A DNA stretch of 64,000 bases from NCBI GenBank assembly GCA_963506915.1, contig CAUORE010000003.1:12314-76313 (forward strand). Reading direction: 5' to 3'. The DNA is from JABCPE02 sp963506915 (GTDB lineage: Bacteria; Bacteroidota; Bacteroidia; Flavobacteriales; Weeksellaceae). This document shows, one piece after another, positions 8,814 through 16,140 of the stretch. Each line of letters starts with the position of its first letter. Positions within the stretch are counted from its first letter, which is position 1. Below the pieces are notes generated by a model that had not been told where the DNA came from, did no database searches, and was given only the letters and a program-made list of their open reading frames with translations. A program made the position numbers and the translations under genes.

Positions 8814-9203
8814 TTAGTTATTTACTATACTTGCACCACTACCGATATGTGATATAAACCCTTGTACCCAATCTTCTATCTGTCCTAACTTCTCACTATC
8901 TACACCTATTTTTCCTGCCACATCTCTAAGGTATGCTCGTTCTTTATCACAATAATCACCACTTGCATAGCCTACGCTTATTAATTCTAATAATACTATT
9001 TTCTTTGCTAGTGGTCTCTCTAATCTTGCTAAATCAATATTTAACTCTTCTACATCTCCTTTTGATTCTTTTACAATTCTAGATACAAATGCGTTTAACT
9101 TTTCTTTTGTTCTTTCGCAACGCTCTTCAGAAACTTTCTCTAATTCTAAAGCTAATTTTAAGAAGATTTTTTGTTCTTCTTCCGTTAATAATTCTATAAA
9201 CAT
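8814..9203 (-). CDS. TerB-like domain protein
   Basis: This protein has 129 residues from the ATG at 9203 (a TTG 18 bases upstream is possible but unlikely). It is all-helical in appearance. The C-terminal half, LLELISVGYASGDYCDKERA and then LRDVAGKIGVDSEKLGQIEDW, resembles the TerB/DjlA-type fold in which acidic residues bind metal. TerB proteins occur in tellurite and phage-stress systems and as general signalling modules; the biochemical role here is not known. It is transcribed away from an Xre regulator at 9298 and is followed by a tiny peptide gene, suggesting a small self-contained locus. Confidence 0.6.
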   Translation of the reverse strand: MFIELLTEEEQKIFLKLALELEKVSEERCERTKEKLNAFVSRIVKESKGDVEELNIDLARLERPLAKKIVLLELISVGYASGDYCDKERAYLRDVAGKIGVDSEKLGQIEDWVQGFISHIGSGASIVNN

Positions 9204-9219
9204 ATCTTTATTTTTATAC

Positions 9220-9256
9220 AAAGTAAGTATATTTTACCCAAAATAATCATTACTTT
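9220..9256. promoter_or_regulatory. Inverted repeat in the divergent TerB/Xre gap, possible operator
   Basis: AAAGTAA at 9220-9226 and TTACTTT at 9250-9256 form a perfect 7-base inverted repeat with a 23-base spacer between the two divergent genes. The left arm overlaps a near-consensus minus-strand -7 box (TTACTTTG). A dimeric Xre repressor could bind it, but this is inferred only from position. Confidence 0.35.
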
Positions 9257-9270
9257 TAAGAATATTTTAT

Positions 9271-9278
9271 TATATTTG
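9271..9278 (+). promoter_or_regulatory. Flavobacterial -7 box (TATATTTG) for the Xre gene
   Basis: TATATTTG matches TAnnTTTG and is 20 bases before the ATG of the Xre regulator at 9298. A -33 TTG at the correct distance is not clear. Confidence 0.55.
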
Positions 9279-9297
9279 CGAATAAATAAATCTTATT

Positions 9298-9663
9298 ATG
9301 AATAATGACATTATTGGGAAAAATATTAGAAAATACAGAGAACTGAAAGGCTACAGCCAAGAATATATGGCGCACGAATTAGACCTTACCCAAGCCTCCT
9401 ATGCCAAATTAGAAAGTAATTCCACAAAAATAAGCGTAGAAAGGCTTTTTATGATAGCCAAACTACTAGAAACAGATGTTGCAGAAATATTGGAATTAAA
9501 TAAACAAACTATTTATAATCAAGACATTAAGGAAAACAGTGTTGGGCATCAACAAGTTCAAAACTTGTATCAAGATAACAAAGATGTTTATGAAAAACTC
9601 ATACAAGCAAAAGATGAGCAAATCGCCCTTTTAAAAAGTTTATTAAAACAACAGAGTGAGTGA
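9298..9663 (+). CDS. Xre family helix-turn-helix regulator
   Basis: This regulator has 121 residues. Residues of about 8 to 62 form a Cro/Xre DNA-binding domain (IGKNIRKYRELKGYSQEYMA, then LDLTQASYAKLE). The C-terminal half (about 85-118) is a polar, Gln/Lys-rich segment with heptad character (YEKLIQAKDEQIALLKSLL) suited to dimerisation. It is divergent from the TerB-like gene with a 94-base gap containing an inverted repeat, so it probably regulates that gene and itself. It abuts the 3' end of the convergent MscS gene with a 3-base gap. Confidence 0.85.
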   Translation: MNNDIIGKNIRKYRELKGYSQEYMAHELDLTQASYAKLESNSTKISVERLFMIAKLLETDVAEILELNKQTIYNQDIKENSVGHQQVQNLYQDNKDVYEKLIQAKDEQIALLKSLLKQQSE

Positions 9664-9666
9664 GCT

Positions 9667-10188
9667 TTAACTTTTACTAATGATAGCTGTTCCTTTTTGC
9701 AGGAACAGGTTATTTGGGTAGGAAATTCGCTCTCCACTATCAGTTTTTAGGAGTGTATATAGCAGTCTTATGTCTATTATTTCGGCTTCTATCGGGACAT
9801 CTTTGTCCAGAATTTTTATTTTGTCTCCTATTCTAAACGGAAACGAAAAGAAAATAATAATCCCTGCTGTGATATTGCTCAAGATAGACCACTGGGCAAA
9901 CATCGCCACGCCTATCACGGTAAAAATAGAAGAAATCACCAAAAACGCCTGTTTCCGCTCCACTCCCCAGACTGGAACCAAGGTCAGGATTATAAAAATA
10001 CTTATCAGAAAATCTATGTATTTGAGAACCAGCCTGATTCTCGGCTTTGAGAAACCCGATTTTTTCCCAAATCTACCCACCAAAGTAGAAATCACAAACC
10101 TTATAAACAAAGAAAAAAGCAGCACCACAGCAGTTGCCACTATCTCGCGCTGATACGAATTAAAAAAGACATTGTCTAATACTTCCAT
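9667..10188 (-). CDS. Small-conductance mechanosensitive channel-like protein (MscS family)
   Basis: This is a short MscS-family membrane protein of 173 residues. Three hydrophobic segments lie at about residues 15-35, 55-73 and 78-100. The pore-lining helix and beta domain signature appears as SNITAGIIIFFSFPFRIGDKIKI, followed by a beta domain (IIDIRLLYTLLKTDSGERISYPN). The large C-terminal alpha/beta domain of E. coli MscS is missing. It probably releases solutes during osmotic downshock, or acts as an MscS-like accessory. It is 28 bases downstream of the ferredoxin gene on the same strand. Confidence 0.82.
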   Translation of the reverse strand: MEVLDNVFFNSYQREIVATAVVLLFSLFIRFVISTLVGRFGKKSGFSKPRIRLVLKYIDFLISIFIILTLVPVWGVERKQAFLVISSIFTVIGVAMFAQWSILSNITAGIIIFFSFPFRIGDKIKILDKDVPIEAEIIDIRLLYTLLKTDSGERISYPNNLFLQKGTAIISKS

Positions 10189-10216
10189 TTCCCAAAAAGA
10201 TATTTTGAAACTATTT

Positions 10217-10447
10217 TTAGATAGATTTTACAGAGATTATTTTCACAGGGCATGCCTTTGCTGCCTTTTCGCAAGGTTCGTAGGCGTCTTCTATCGGTGT
10301 TTTCAGGGTGTGAAAACCTTTTTTCTCTACGGATTTCAGCAAAACGGATTTTCCGTCTTTTTTGGACATTCGGAAGTATTCAGGAGCGAACTCTGCACAG
10401 TAGTTACAGCCTATGCATTTCTCCCTTTGTAGTGTAACGATTACCAT
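10217..10447 (-). CDS. Ferredoxin, single [4Fe-4S] cluster type
   Basis: This small electron carrier has about 76 residues. The cluster ligands are Cys11, Cys14 and Cys17 in CIGCNYC and a distal Cys in ACPVKII. This is the arrangement of monocluster ferredoxins, with a second half that has lost the other cluster. An additional Cys in EPCEKA might act as an alternative ligand. The redox partner is not evident from the neighbours (MscS-like channel downstream, MazG-like protein upstream by 30 bases). Confidence 0.88.
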   Translation of the reverse strand: MVIVTLQREKCIGCNYCAEFAPEYFRMSKKDGKSVLLKSVEKKGFHTLKTPIEDAYEPCEKAAKACPVKIISVKSI

Positions 10448-10477
10448 TTATTTTTGATGCGAAGGTAATAAATAATT

Positions 10478-10807
10478 TTAAAATTTCTTTACTCTGTTTT
10501 CCTTTTTGTGGTCATTTCGGGTTCGGTTGTAGTCCAATTTCTCTCGGACAGCTCCGCCAAGGCCATAGCCCTTCATCCCTGCAAAGTCCAGAATACGAAT
10601 AAGAGCATCAGCAAGCTCCACTTCTGCCATTGGGCGGTGTGGCAGGTGGTCGTCCATTTGGTTTTTGCGCAGTCCTTCCAGTGCCTCGGATATTTCGGAA
10701 TGAATGAGAGCGAGCATCGTCCCATCTTCGCGCGGAGTGTCATGCCAGCCCGCTTGTTTCGCTTCATTATAACAATGCTCGGCTAATTTGTTCAAATTTT
10801 CGTACAT
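10478..10807 (-). CDS. MazG-like nucleotide pyrophosphohydrolase
   Basis: This 109-residue all-alpha NTP pyrophosphohydrolase resembles the MazG/phage-type group. The metal-binding helix pair is seen as HSEISEALEG (about residues 36-45) and EVELADALIRILD (about 62-74), giving the acidic EExxE...ExxD pattern of the fold. Such enzymes hydrolyse (d)NTPs or modified nucleotides to the monophosphate. It lies first in a run with the ferredoxin and MscS genes. The exact substrate is not predictable. Confidence 0.75.
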   Translation of the reverse strand: MYENLNKLAEHCYNEAKQAGWHDTPREDGTMLALIHSEISEALEGLRKNQMDDHLPHRPMAEVELADALIRILDFAGMKGYGLGGAVREKLDYNRTRNDHKKENRVKKF

Positions 10808-10921
10808 TTTTTTAGTTTTGATTTAAATTATTAAAATTAAATTTTAGTCTTAATAAAAATCTATTCGGTTTCAAATATCTTTATTTTTGGACAAACTTTC
10901 ATAACCCTACAAAGATAAAAC

Positions 10922-10950
10922 AAAAAACCTCTCCTAAAAAAGGAGAGGTT
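10922..10950 (-). terminator. Intrinsic terminator of the U32 peptidase gene
   Basis: The stem AACCTCTCCT / AGGAGAGGTT with a six-base A loop is followed on the minus strand by six T residues. It lies 5 bases past the stop codon of the U32 gene. Confidence 0.9.
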
Positions 10951-10954
10951 TATG

Positions 10955-12211
10955 CTAAGCTATTGTATCGTTTTTTACCACTTTGTAGAGTTTGTCGCTT
11001 GGTCTTACACGGAAATCCGTTTTGAAAGTAATCACATCCGACTTGGTTGCTTTTTGGCTATCGCCCTTATCTTCTACCATCATGCTCTCTACTACCATTT
11101 CTTGGGAACCTGTGGTAGGCCCTTGGATAAGAACCTTGTCCCCCACATTCAAATCAAACGCTTCTATAAGGAATTCCGCAATGCTGGTTTTCGGGTAGTA
11201 GTGTGTTCCTCTTCCGATGTAGACTTTTTTCTGTGTTGCATTAGAGCCAGGGTTCGGCGACCACTCGCCCAGCTTCTGCCCAAGGTAATAACCACTCCAG
11301 AAACCACGGTTATAGACTGTTTCCAGTCGGCTCATCCAGTCTGCTACTTTTTCTTGGGAATAGGTGCCATCGGCTATGGAGTCTATCGCCTCGCGGTAGC
11401 ATTTTGTCACGATTGCTACATATTCTGGCGCCCTGCCTCGCCCTTCTAATTTAAGAACTTTTACTCCTGCATCTACGATTTGGTCAAGGAAATTAATAGT
11501 ACAAAGATCCTTTGGCGACATCATATACTCGTTGTCTAATTCTATTTCGAAACCGCTTTCTTGGTCTATCACGGTATATTTCTTACGGCAGTTTTGCTTA
11601 CACGCTCCTCTATTTGCAGATGAATTGTGAGAATGAAGACTTAGATAGCATTTCCCAGAAACCGCCATACAAAGCGCACCATGCCCGAAAATCTCTATTT
11701 CTACCAAATTACCAGAAGGGCCTTTTATCTGCTCTTTTTCTATCTGCTGACAGATTTTCTTTACTTGAGTAACGCTGAGTTCTCGGCTCATCACCATTGT
11801 ATCCGCAAAGAGCGCATAGAATTTAACTGTTTCTATATTGGTAATATTTATCTGCGTGGAAATATGCACCTCCATGCCTATCTGCCTTGCATAGGCGATT
11901 ACAGCCTGATCCATCGCAATTACAGCCGTAAGGTCTGCCGCCTTGGCTCTATCCAAAAGGGTTTTGATGATGGAGAGGTCGTGGTCGTAGATAATTGTAT
12001 TAAGGGTAAGGTAAGTTCTCACGCCTTTTTCCTTACATCTTCTGCTGATTTCTGGCAGATCATCTAGGGTAAAATTCATGGAGGCTCTCGCTCTCATGTT
12101 AAGCTGTTCCACACCGAAATACACTGAATCTGCTCCATTATCCAAAGCCGCCTGCAGAGAGGTAAAATCTCCCGCGGGCGACATTAATTCTATTTTTCCT
12201 GTTTTTGTCAT
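10955..12211 (-). CDS. Peptidase U32 family protein (YegQ/TrhP-like)
   Basis: This 418-residue protein belongs to the U32 collagenase-like family. It starts ELMSPAGDFTSLQAALDNGADSVYFG, the classical N-terminal TIM-barrel start, and contains the family signature with clustered cysteines (GKCYLSLHSHNSSANRGACKQNCRKKY near residues 168-193). The C-terminal beta domain has VLIQGPTTG. Close relatives (TrhP, RlhA) work in tRNA or rRNA hydroxylation with iron-sulfur help, so an RNA-modification role is more likely than proteolysis; this is inferred from family knowledge. It is a single-gene unit with a minus-strand -7 box at 12232-12239. Confidence 0.88.
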   Translation of the reverse strand: MTKTGKIELMSPAGDFTSLQAALDNGADSVYFGVEQLNMRARASMNFTLDDLPEISRRCKEKGVRTYLTLNTIIYDHDLSIIKTLLDRAKAADLTAVIAMDQAVIAYARQIGMEVHISTQINITNIETVKFYALFADTMVMSRELSVTQVKKICQQIEKEQIKGPSGNLVEIEIFGHGALCMAVSGKCYLSLHSHNSSANRGACKQNCRKKYTVIDQESGFEIELDNEYMMSPKDLCTINFLDQIVDAGVKVLKLEGRGRAPEYVAIVTKCYREAIDSIADGTYSQEKVADWMSRLETVYNRGFWSGYYLGQKLGEWSPNPGSNATQKKVYIGRGTHYYPKTSIAEFLIEAFDLNVGDKVLIQGPTTGSQEMVVESMMVEDKGDSQKATKSDVITFKTDFRVRPSDKLYKVVKNDTIA

Positions 12212-12231
12212 TGATTAATTTCAAATTTTTG

Positions 12232-12239
12232 CAAAGATA
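12232..12239 (-). promoter_or_regulatory. Flavobacterial -7 box (TATCTTTG) for the U32 gene
   Basis: Read on the minus strand the sequence is TATCTTTG, an exact TAnnTTTG match, 20 bases before the ATG of the U32 gene. No -33 TTG was found at 17-23 bases. Confidence 0.5.
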
Positions 12240-12303
12240 TGCTTTTTAAAATTTTATTTTCTAATTCTTTATTTGTACTTTTCGGAGTTTAAAAAGTTAA
12301 GGC

Positions 12304-13794
12304 ATGTTTTATTTATTTTTAGGGCTAGTGCTGGGTCTTATAGTAGGCGGCGCGGCTGTATATTTCGCACTAAAATCTTCCCAAATCTCTCGAAATGTTT
12401 TCGAGGAATTACAGCAAAATTTCGTTAAAAAAGAAACTGAACTCAGCAATGCAGAAGGCAAAATCGATGAACTTTTGGAACAAATTAAAGAAGAAAGAGA
12501 AGTTTCTGCCAAACAAAGGGAAAAGCTGAACGCTACCGAAAACCAACTTATAAAAATCTCGGCAGAGAAAGACCTCCAAAATGAGCAAATCACAGAACTC
12601 CGAAAAACAAATGAAATTCTAAATCAAAATATTTCTCGTCTAAATCAAGACAAACAAGAGAATATTGCTAAAATATCTGAACTTTCAGCAGAAAACAAAA
12701 ACCTGCAAAGCTCCATGGAAGAGCAGAAAAACCTTTCCCAAAAACTACAAGAGGAAAGCAAACTCCATTTTGAAAACATTGCCAATAAAATTTTAGAAGA
12801 AAAAACAGAGAAATTCACGAACCTGAACCAAACTCACCTAAAAAATATTTTGGATCCGTTCCAAGAAAAAATAATAGAACTAAAAAACCGAGTGAACGAA
12901 ACCTATGACAAAGAAGCAAAAGAACGCTTCTCTCTCGGCGAAAAAGTAAAAGAACTCGCCTCTCTGAACCAGCAGATTTCCGAAGATGCCAAAAGGCTGA
13001 CCCGCGCCCTAAAAGGAGAAAGCAAAACACAGGGAAACTGGGGCGAAATGATTTTGGAAAGTATTTTAGAGAAATCCGGCCTCGTAAAAGGAAGAGAATA
13101 TTTCCTAGAACACGAACTGCGAAATGAGGACAACAAAGCTCTGTTTTCTGAGTTTTCAGGGAAGAAAATGCGCCCTGATGCTGTGATAAAATATCCCGAT
13201 GAACGAAATGTGATTATAGACTCCAAAGTTTCGCTCACTGCTTTCACAGAGCTGGTAGATGAAACCGACCCAGAAGTCTATCAAATGAAACTAAACCAGC
13301 ATTTGGTTTCAGTGAAAAACCACATTCAGCAACTTTCTCAGAAGGCGTATGATGATTATGGAAAATCATTGGATTTCGTGATGATGTTTATCCCGAGTGA
13401 ACCAGCCTATATCGCTGCGATGCAGGCCGACCAAAACATCTGGAACTACGCCTATGAAAGAAGAATTTTACTGCTGAACCCAGGCAATCTTATCACTTCT
13501 TTAAAACTGATAGCAGACCTTTGGAAACGGGAATACCAAAACAGAAATTCCATAGAAATCGCAGAAAGAGGCGCTAAACTCTATGATAAATTTGTGAATT
13601 TTGTGGAAAACCTTGAGAAAGTCGGCAAAAATATAGACCAAGCAAAAGCTTCCTACACAGAGGCTTACAAACAGCTCCACAGCGGAAGGGACAACCTCAT
13701 CACACAGACCCAAAAGATGAAATCTCTGGGAATAAAAAACAAAAAAGAGCTTCCACAGAGTTTGATTGACAATTCTGAACCAACCAATGAATAA
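12304..13794 (+). CDS. rmuC: DNA recombination protein RmuC
   Basis: This 496-residue protein has one N-terminal membrane segment (about residues 2-22), a long coiled coil (about 30-170) and a C-terminal RmuC domain with a nuclease-like core (GNWGEMILESILEKSGL, MRPDAVIKYPDERNVIIDSKVS). RmuC limits inversion at short inverted repeats and is related to restriction-endonuclease-like folds; the D...D.K arrangement in PDAVI...IIDSKV is visible. The downstream RNA methyltransferase gene begins 6 bases later. Confidence 0.92.
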   Translation: MFYLFLGLVLGLIVGGAAVYFALKSSQISRNVFEELQQNFVKKETELSNAEGKIDELLEQIKEEREVSAKQREKLNATENQLIKISAEKDLQNEQITELRKTNEILNQNISRLNQDKQENIAKISELSAENKNLQSSMEEQKNLSQKLQEESKLHFENIANKILEEKTEKFTNLNQTHLKNILDPFQEKIIELKNRVNETYDKEAKERFSLGEKVKELASLNQQISEDAKRLTRALKGESKTQGNWGEMILESILEKSGLVKGREYFLEHELRNEDNKALFSEFSGKKMRPDAVIKYPDERNVIIDSKVSLTAFTELVDETDPEVYQMKLNQHLVSVKNHIQQLSQKAYDDYGKSLDFVMMFIPSEPAYIAAMQADQNIWNYAYERRILLLNPGNLITSLKLIADLWKREYQNRNSIEIAERGAKLYDKFVNFVENLEKVGKNIDQAKASYTEAYKQLHSGRDNLITQTQKMKSLGIKNKKELPQSLIDNSEPTNE

Positions 13795-13800
13795 AAAACT

Positions 13801-14571
13801 ATGATTATACAAAGTCTTCAAAACGAGAAAATAAAAAAACTAACCAAAATTCTCACTAAAAACAACGAGAGAAAGAAACTCAAAATATTCGCTGTAGAAG
13901 GGAAACAGGAAAACGAAAGGGCTTTGAAATTTGATTTTGAAGCGGTGGAATTCTTTATTTGCGAAGAGATTTTCGGAACAGATTTCCCAAAAGGGAAAAT
14001 ACATCTGGTTTCTCACGAAGTTTATGAAAAAATAGCTTACAGAGGCTCTTCCGAAGGGATTATCGGTATTTACAAAGAAAAAGAAACCTCACTGAATGAT
14101 TTTAAACCAAAAGAAAATTCTTCCATCATCGTGCTAGAAAGCATAGAAAAACCTGGAAATTTGGGAGCGGTTTTGCGCAGCTGCGAGGCTTTTAGGATAG
14201 ATGCCCTTGTCATCACGGATTCTAGAACAGATTTTTATAATCCTAATGTTATCCGAAGCAGTGTGGGCTGTCTTTTTGGGATGAATCTCTTTCAAGCAGA
14301 AAATCAAGAAGTGGTTGATTTCTTAAAAAAGAATGATTTTCAGATATTTACCACGATAATGAACACCGATTCTAAAGGAATAAATGAAAAGAACCTAGCT
14401 GGAAAATCAGCCATTGTATTCGGAACGGAGCACTCTGGTTTGAGTGATTTTTGGAGAGGAAAAGGAGAAAACATCATCGTCCCAATGGCAGGAACGATAG
14501 ACTCTCTCAATCTAAGCAACGCTGTCGCTATAAGCTGCTACGAGATACTAAGACAAAAAATCTCTCACTAA
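13801..14571 (+). CDS. TrmH/SpoU family RNA 2'-O-methyltransferase
   Basis: This SPOUT-class methyltransferase has 256 residues. The N-terminal part (about 1-95) resembles the small RNA-binding domain of the family. The C-terminal knotted domain carries the three motifs: NLGAVLRSCEAF, IVFGTEHSGLS and the last one NLSNAVAISCYEILRQ. It transfers a methyl group from S-adenosylmethionine to a ribose 2'-OH in tRNA or rRNA; the target site cannot be told. It is probably co-transcribed with rmuC (6-base gap). Its stop codon lies inside a bidirectional terminator. Confidence 0.88.
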   Translation: MIIQSLQNEKIKKLTKILTKNNERKKLKIFAVEGKQENERALKFDFEAVEFFICEEIFGTDFPKGKIHLVSHEVYEKIAYRGSSEGIIGIYKEKETSLNDFKPKENSSIIVLESIEKPGNLGAVLRSCEAFRIDALVITDSRTDFYNPNVIRSSVGCLFGMNLFQAENQEVVDFLKKNDFQIFTTIMNTDSKGINEKNLAGKSAIVFGTEHSGLSDFWRGKGENIIVPMAGTIDSLNLSNAVAISCYEILRQKISH

Positions 14572-14590
14572 AATTAGTGAGAGACTTTTA
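14561..14590. terminator. Bidirectional terminator between RNA methyltransferase and repeat lipoprotein
   Basis: An 11-base perfect inverted repeat, TCTCTCACTAA / TTAGTGAGAGA, has a 2-base centre. On the minus strand it is followed by six T residues; on the plus strand by CTTTTA. The left arm contains the stop codon of the methyltransferase gene. Confidence 0.85.
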
Positions 14591-14611
14591 ATTGTTTTTT
14601 TAAGAGTTAAA

Positions 14612-14893
14612 TTATTTTTTAACAGCCTCTTTAACTTCTTCTTTAGCTTCTTTAACAGCTTCTTTAACTTCTTCTTTAGCTTCTTTAACTTCTTCTTTAG
14701 CTTCTTTAACAGCTTCTTTAGCTTCTTCAGCTTTAACAGTAGCAGAATCAAGAGCAGCACCAGCTGTAGAATCAACAGTAGCAACAGTCTCTTGAGCTGT
14801 AGAATCAACAGCGTCTTTTACTTCTTCAGCTTTTTTGTTACAAGATACTAATGCTAATGCTACAACAGCAGCTGCAAATAATGACTTTTTCAT
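14612..14893 (-). CDS. Lys/Glu/Ala-repeat lipoprotein
   Basis: This small lipoprotein has 93 residues. The signal sequence MKKSLFAAAVVALALVSC ends with a lipobox (LVSC), so Cys18 would be lipidated. The mature part has a Ser/Thr/Val/Ala linker (about 30-55) and then a highly regular run of EEVKEA, EAVKEA and EEVKEAK units to the end, which would form one long amphipathic, highly charged helix. Similar small proteins occur in flavobacteria without known function. It might act as an envelope spacer or bind the cell wall; that is inference. The reverse-frame Leu/Lys-rich ORF here is an artefact of the repeats. Confidence 0.8.
   Translation of the reverse strand: MKKSLFAAAVVALALVSCNKKAEEVKDAVDSTAQETVATVDSTAGAALDSATVKAEEAKEAVKEAKEEVKEAKEEVKEAVKEAKEEVKEAVKK
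14618..14735 (-). repeat. Short imperfect tandem repeats encoding EEVKEA-type units
   Basis: The 3' two-fifths of the lipoprotein gene consists of alternating blocks of CTTCTTTAAC and CTTCTTTAGC (plus-strand reading) that encode EEVKEA/EAVKEA units. Blocks are multiples of three, so gain or loss of units would keep the frame. The units are nearly identical at DNA level, indicating recent expansion. Confidence 0.75.
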
Positions 14894-14994
14894 AATAATA
14901 AAAATTTTTTAAAAGGTTAAAATTAAATTTCTTTACTCAACTTGTTAATCTGATTCATCAAATCAACAAGGCAAAGATATAGCGAGAAAAAAAA

Positions 14995-15025
14995 TTGCCT
15001 ATGAAAAATAATTGTAATATCTTTG
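14995..15025 (+). promoter_or_regulatory. Full flavobacterial promoter (TTG, 20 bases, TATCTTTG)
   Basis: TTG at 14995-14997 is followed after 20 bases by TATCTTTG at 15018-15025, which matches the Bacteroidota consensus for both elements and their spacing. It lies 60 bases before the TTG start of the membrane-anchored protein at 15085. Confidence 0.7.
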
Positions 15026-15084
15026 TAAAATATTTTACAAATAAAGAATACTGATTATCAGTAAATTAAATGTGAATTCGTGTT

Positions 15085-16140
15085 TTGAGTAATTTGGATT
15101 TAGAGTGTTTTGAGCGATTAAAAAAGGAAATTCAGATAGAATATTTGAAGAATCACAGCCCTTCCAAGGAGGATATTTCTCAATGGAAGGGAATAGACAT
15201 TGTATATTTTCAAGAAGATTTAAGAAAAAAAGTCAAAGGAAGTATCAGTGAAAAGACTTTTTACACCTATTTCAAATCTACAAACATAGATAAGTTGCCA
15301 AGAATAGACATGCTGAATATGTTTTCGGCATATATCGGATACCTGTCTTGGTATGAATTTAAAAAAAGTTTCTCCGAGGAAGCAGTAGATTTAGAAGATG
15401 AGGTCGAATCCTTACCAGAGCTTGAACTTGAAGAAAAAATAGAAAACACTACATCTTTATTAGATACAAAAATCACTGAAAACCAACCCAATAAGAAATC
15501 ATCATTTTCTAGTATAAAAGCCTATATATGGGTGATTATTTCTGCTGTTTTGGCTTTATTTATCATAGTTTTATTGTATTCTGACAGTTTGTTCAAAAAA
15601 TCTTACCAATTCTGCTTTACAGATGCAGACAGAGGAACAACTATCCAAAGCACAATAAATATAAAAGTAATCAAGGAAAAAGAATCTCCTATCCTATATA
15701 AGGTGAATCCTGGCGAATGTTTCTATATCAATACGAAAGATAAAACTCTACGAATGGAGGTAAGCACGCCATTGTACGAAAAAGTAGAAATTTTCAGAAA
15801 TCTGGAAGACGCACCAGAAAAAGAGCATATTGCCTTAAAACCAGACGATTACGCACTTATGCTTTATTATTATTCAACAAAGGATAAGGATAATTCATCC
15901 CTAGAACATATAAAGAACAGACAGCAAAAACTAAATCATCTAATCAGTGACAATGCTCTGATATACCAGATATTTGACAATGAAATATACGGCGTAGAAA
16001 CGCTCAGTAAACAGAAATATATAGGTCTGGTAACCACACCTACCCAGTCCTTACGAAACCTCAAGGTTCTTGATACCAAAATCGAAAATGGAAAGATTAT
16101 TGCTATTAAATTCAAAATTGAAAACAATGAAAAAAATTAA
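15085..16140 (+). CDS. Membrane-anchored protein with N-terminal helical, DNA-binding-like domain
   Basis: This 351-residue protein of unknown function has three parts. Residues of about 1-100 are helical with the pattern ISEKTFYTYF...LPRIDMLNMFSAYIGYLSWYEF, which resembles an N-terminal domain of Bacteroidota proteins thought to bind DNA. An acidic linker follows (about 105-135), then one membrane segment (about 147-168, YIWVIISAVLALFIIVLLY), and a C-terminal domain of about 180 residues that would lie in the periplasm. The start must be TTG at 15085: a stop codon lies 12 bases upstream in frame and the next ATG is at residue 76. It overlaps the lipoprotein gene downstream by 14 bases, implying coupled translation. 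Confidence 0.7.
   Translation: MSNLDLECFERLKKEIQIEYLKNHSPSKEDISQWKGIDIVYFQEDLRKKVKGSISEKTFYTYFKSTNIDKLPRIDMLNMFSAYIGYLSWYEFKKSFSEEAVDLEDEVESLPELELEEKIENTTSLLDTKITENQPNKKSSFSSIKAYIWVIISAVLALFIIVLLYSDSLFKKSYQFCFTDADRGTTIQSTINIKVIKEKESPILYKVNPGECFYINTKDKTLRMEVSTPLYEKVEIFRNLEDAPEKEHIALKPDDYALMLYYYSTKDKDNSSLEHIKNRQQKLNHLISDNALIYQIFDNEIYGVETLSKQKYIGLVTTPTQSLRNLKVLDTKIENGKIIAIKFKIENNEKN

Noticed and set aside
8666..8857. 63-residue frame on the plus strand starting in the comM terminator
   Set aside because: It begins inside the terminator stem, has low-complexity Ser/Tyr/Leu composition and is antisense to the better supported 36-residue peptide gene.
14548..14808. Leu/Lys-rich frame of 86 residues on the minus strand
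   Set aside because: It is the shifted reading of the EEVKEA-coding repeats of the lipoprotein gene. It has no start context or conserved feature and overlaps the terminator.
16070..16126. Extended N-terminus of the lipoprotein after the membrane-anchored gene
   Set aside because: It would add 19 residues before a complete lipoprotein signal; the ATG at 16127 is preferred.
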